Source: Rhodospirillaceae bacterium
GTDB lineage: Bacteria > Pseudomonadota > Alphaproteobacteria > Bin65
Direction: 5' to 3'
Assembly: GCA_011523655.1 (NCBI GenBank)
Contig: WTGH01000010.1
Span: 248,001-312,000 of the forward strand
Length of the DNA stretch: 64,000 bases
Shown here: positions 62,106-64,000 of the stretch, piece by piece
How positions within the stretch are numbered: the first letter of the stretch is position 1
How the letters are laid out: each line of letters starts with the position of its first letter
The notes under the pieces: model-generated
Database searches by the model: none
What the model saw: the letters and a program-made list of their open reading frames with translations, nothing else
What the model was told of the DNA's origin: nothing
Translations under genes and position numbers: made by a program

Positions 62106-62915
62106 TTGGACGAACCCGGCACCGCCGTCCCGCGTTCCGCCCTGCCGCAGGCCGGGCAGTTCGCGCTGGAGCTGACCGGCGTCGGCCGCCTTTTCGGCGC
62201 GCTGGTGGCGATGGCGGACATCGACATGACCGTTCGCGCCGGCGAGCGGCGGGCGGTGCTGGGTTCCAACGGGGCCGGAAAGACCACCCTGTTCAATGCG
62301 ATCACGGGTGACTTTCCGCCGACCTCGGGGCGCGTCAGACTGTTCGGCGAGGACGTGACGTATCTGCCGGTTCACGAGCGGATCCGTCGCGGCCTCCGCC
62401 GGACCTATCAGATTTCGCTGCTCTTCAGCGGCCTCACAGTTATCGAGAACATCTTTCTCGCCTGTCGGGGCGTCGGGCGCGGGCGGCACTCGCTGCTGCG
62501 GCCGCGCCGCGACGACGGCGCCATGGAGATGGCGGAGACGCTGCTCCAAGCCGTCCATCTCGACGACCGGCGCGATACGCCGGTGGCCGAACTCAGCCAC
62601 GGGCAACAGCGGCAGCTCGAGGTGGCGCTCGCCCTGTCGGGCGCGCCGCGGCTGATCCTGTTCGACGAACCCGCGGCAGGACTGTCGCCGAGCGAACGCG
62701 CCGATCTGGTCGAGATTCTGCAGTCCCTGCCGGCGCATATCGGCTTCATCATCATCGAACACGACATGGATGTCGCGCTGCGCGTCGCGGAGCGGGTCAC
62801 CATGATGCACAACGGGCGAATCTTCAAACAGGGGAAGCCCGAAGAGATCGAGAACGATCCCGAGGTCCAGGAACTGTATCTCGGGCACGGCGGCAACGGG
62901 GCCGGGCATGCGTAG
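62106..62915 (+). CDS. livG: ABC transporter ATP-binding protein, LivG-like
   Basis: ATPase of 269 residues with Walker A GSNGAGKTTLFNAI, LSHGQQRQLEVALAL as signature, FDEPAAGLSPSER as Walker B and EHDMDVAL switch His. The Q-loop region is RRTYQISLLF. Start TTG 62106 has GAGG seven bases upstream. Its stop overlaps the start of the next ATPase gene by eight bases. Confidence 0.92.
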   Translation: MDEPGTAVPRSALPQAGQFALELTGVGRLFGALVAMADIDMTVRAGERRAVLGSNGAGKTTLFNAITGDFPPTSGRVRLFGEDVTYLPVHERIRRGLRRTYQISLLFSGLTVIENIFLACRGVGRGRHSLLRPRRDDGAMEMAETLLQAVHLDDRRDTPVAELSHGQQRQLEVALALSGAPRLILFDEPAAGLSPSERADLVEILQSLPAHIGFIIIEHDMDVALRVAERVTMMHNGRIFKQGKPEEIENDPEVQELYLGHGGNGAGHA

Positions 62916-64000
62916 CCGCGCCCGCAGGCTGGAGCCGGATCCCCATGCGCTCAGCATCCGGGATCTGCACGTCTACTACGGCTCCTCCCACGCGCTCCAG
63001 GGCGTCGATCTGGAGTTGAAGTCCGGCGTTCACGCCGTGGTCGGCCGCAACGGCATGGGCAAGACGACCCTGTGCAACGCCATCATGGGCCTTCTGCCGG
63101 TGCAGCGCGGATCGATCCGCATGGCCGGTGAGGAACTGGTCGGGCTGCCGTCGTACCGGATCGCCAATCTCGGCGTCGGCTATACGCCCCAGGGGCGCCG
63201 GCTCTGGCCGTCGCTCACCGTCCACGAGCATCTGCGGCTGGCCTGGAAGGGCGGCGGCGCCTGGAACGTCGACCGGGTTTACGATGCCTTTCCGAGGCTG
63301 GCGGAGCGCCGCAACAACGGCGGCGGCCAGCTCTCGGGCGGCGAACAGCAGATGCTCGCGATCGCCCGGTCGCTCCTGCAAGACCCCGAACTCCTGATCC
63401 TCGACGAACCGACGGAAGGCCTCGCACCGCTGATCGTCGACCAGGTCGAGAAACTGCTGGCCGCGCTGGCCGGGGAAAACCGCGTCGCCGTCCTGCTCAT
63501 CGAACAGAATATTTCGGTCGCGACCGCGATTTCCGAGCAGGTCTCGATCATGGTTAACGGCCGCATCCGGCGCACCATGCCGTCCGCCGAACTGGCCGGC
63601 GACAGGCTGCTCCAGGAACGGCTGCTTGGCGTCGGGCGCCATTCCCACGACGATCTGGATCTGGAAGATGACGGTCCGGCCGAAGCCGCCGCCGTCGAAG
63701 AGCCTGCGCCGCTCGAAGAAGCGGTGGCGGCAGACGAGACGGCAGCAGCCGCAGGCGATGCGGCCGCCCAGCCGGGCAGGCCCGAAACCGGCGACTTGAT
63801 CTATGTGCCGCCGACCCGCTGGTCGGGCGCGACCTGGCAGCAGACCCGTGCCGCGGCGGCGGAAGGCGGCGGGCGGCCATTCGATGCGAGGCCGGAGCCG
63901 CTGTTCCGGGAGCCCGCGGCACCTCGCGCCGCGCTGGCGGAAGGCAGCGTCTATCTGGCCGGCACATTCGATACCAAGGGCGCGGAGCTCGGCTTCATCC
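62908..64000 (+). CDS. LivF-like ABC ATPase fused to a Tm-1-like/UPF0261 domain, truncated at the window edge
   Basis: At least 364 residues. The first ~240 are a complete LivF ATPase: Walker A GRNGMGKTTLCNAI, LSGGEQQMLAIARS and LILDEPTEGLAP, ending with the LLIEQNISVA switch. Then comes a ~90-residue Ala/Glu/Asp-rich linker. The last residues, from about 348, read VYLAGTFDTKGAELGFI, which matches the strand and loop that open UPF0261/Tm-1-like proteins (GTxDTKGxE). No stop occurs before the edge, so a second enzyme-like domain continues outside. ATG 62908 lies inside the LivG 3' end. Confidence 0.85.
   Translation, partial: MRSRARRLEPDPHALSIRDLHVYYGSSHALQGVDLELKSGVHAVVGRNGMGKTTLCNAIMGLLPVQRGSIRMAGEELVGLPSYRIANLGVGYTPQGRRLWPSLTVHEHLRLAWKGGGAWNVDRVYDAFPRLAERRNNGGGQLSGGEQQMLAIARSLLQDPELLILDEPTEGLAPLIVDQVEKLLAALAGENRVAVLLIEQNISVATAISEQVSIMVNGRIRRTMPSAELAGDRLLQERLLGVGRHSHDDLDLEDDGPAEAAAVEEPAPLEEAVAADETAAAAGDAAAQPGRPETGDLIYVPPTRWSGATWQQTRAAAAEGGGRPFDARPEPLFREPAAPRAALAEGSVYLAGTFDTKGAELGFI

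Noticed and set aside
1..64000. CRISPR arrays, prophage, transposase or integrase genes
   Set aside because: No spaced direct repeats, inverted-repeat ends or matching proteins seen on either strand.

Overview
The window is GC-rich and densely packed. It carries many GTG and TTG starts, many 1-8 base gene overlaps, and no rRNA, tRNA, CRISPR array or insertion sequence that I can recognise. Gene content points to a metabolically versatile alphaproteobacterium, perhaps Rhodospirillales-like: NMT1-type ABC, TRAP, tripartite tricarboxylate (Tct) and Liv-type ABC transporters, a CoxMSL-like molybdenum hydroxylase, several Rieske oxygenases, a P450 and many SDR dehydrogenases. The taxonomic call is inference from gene content only.

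Layout. (1) 1-4197, minus: the first ~1400 residues of a type I polyketide synthase (KS-AT-DH, probably then C-methyltransferase) running off the left edge, with three direct 7-mers at an 11-bp period upstream. (2) 4.7-12.4 kb: a maleate-isomerase-like enzyme, a DUF3237 protein, then a tightly overlapped operon for a three-subunit molybdenum hydroxylase, an acyl-CoA synthetase and a crotonase. (3) 12.8-14.6 kb, minus: a SAM methyltransferase and a dienoyl-CoA-reductase-like SDR. (4) 14.9-34.9 kb: an apparent catabolic island. It holds a nitrate/taurine-type ABC transporter, a metal-ligand-depleted amidohydrolase, two SnoaL-like proteins and a CoA ligase. Facing these are a VOC protein, two Rieske oxygenase/SDR pairs, a 2-oxoacid dehydrogenase complex (E1alpha, E1beta, E2, no E3) and a ThuA-like protein. 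Divergent from those are a DUF35/thiolase-like pair, a P450 and two SDRs.

(5) 35.0-41.0 kb: a GMC oxidoreductase divergent from a TRAP transporter operon (DctP, terminator-like hairpin, DctQ, DctM) ending in an IclR regulator. (6) 41.0-45.4 kb: a ROK regulator with tctB-tctA, and a divergent tctC-like binding protein. (7) 45.4-52.1 kb: choline-sulfatase-like sulfatase and a metallophosphoesterase with a large unknown C-terminal half, converging on a glyoxalase, tartrate/malate dehydrogenase and amidase operon. (8) 52.9-56.2 kb: an Lrp-type regulator with a betaine-demethylase-like Rieske protein, divergent from a glutamine-synthetase-like ligase across a very AT-rich palindromic control region. 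(9) 56.3-64.0 kb: a MetX-like alpha/beta hydrolase, an unrecognised protein, and a Liv-type ABC operon whose last ATPase is fused to the start of a Tm-1-like (UPF0261) domain and runs off the right edge.

Most genes are recognisable at family level; substrates are not. The least ordinary items are the mixed oxidative catabolic island (14.9-34.9 kb), enzymes there that keep the fold but have lost canonical catalytic residues, the LivF-UPF0261 fusion, and the control-region architectures upstream of the PKS and between the Lrp and GS-like genes.
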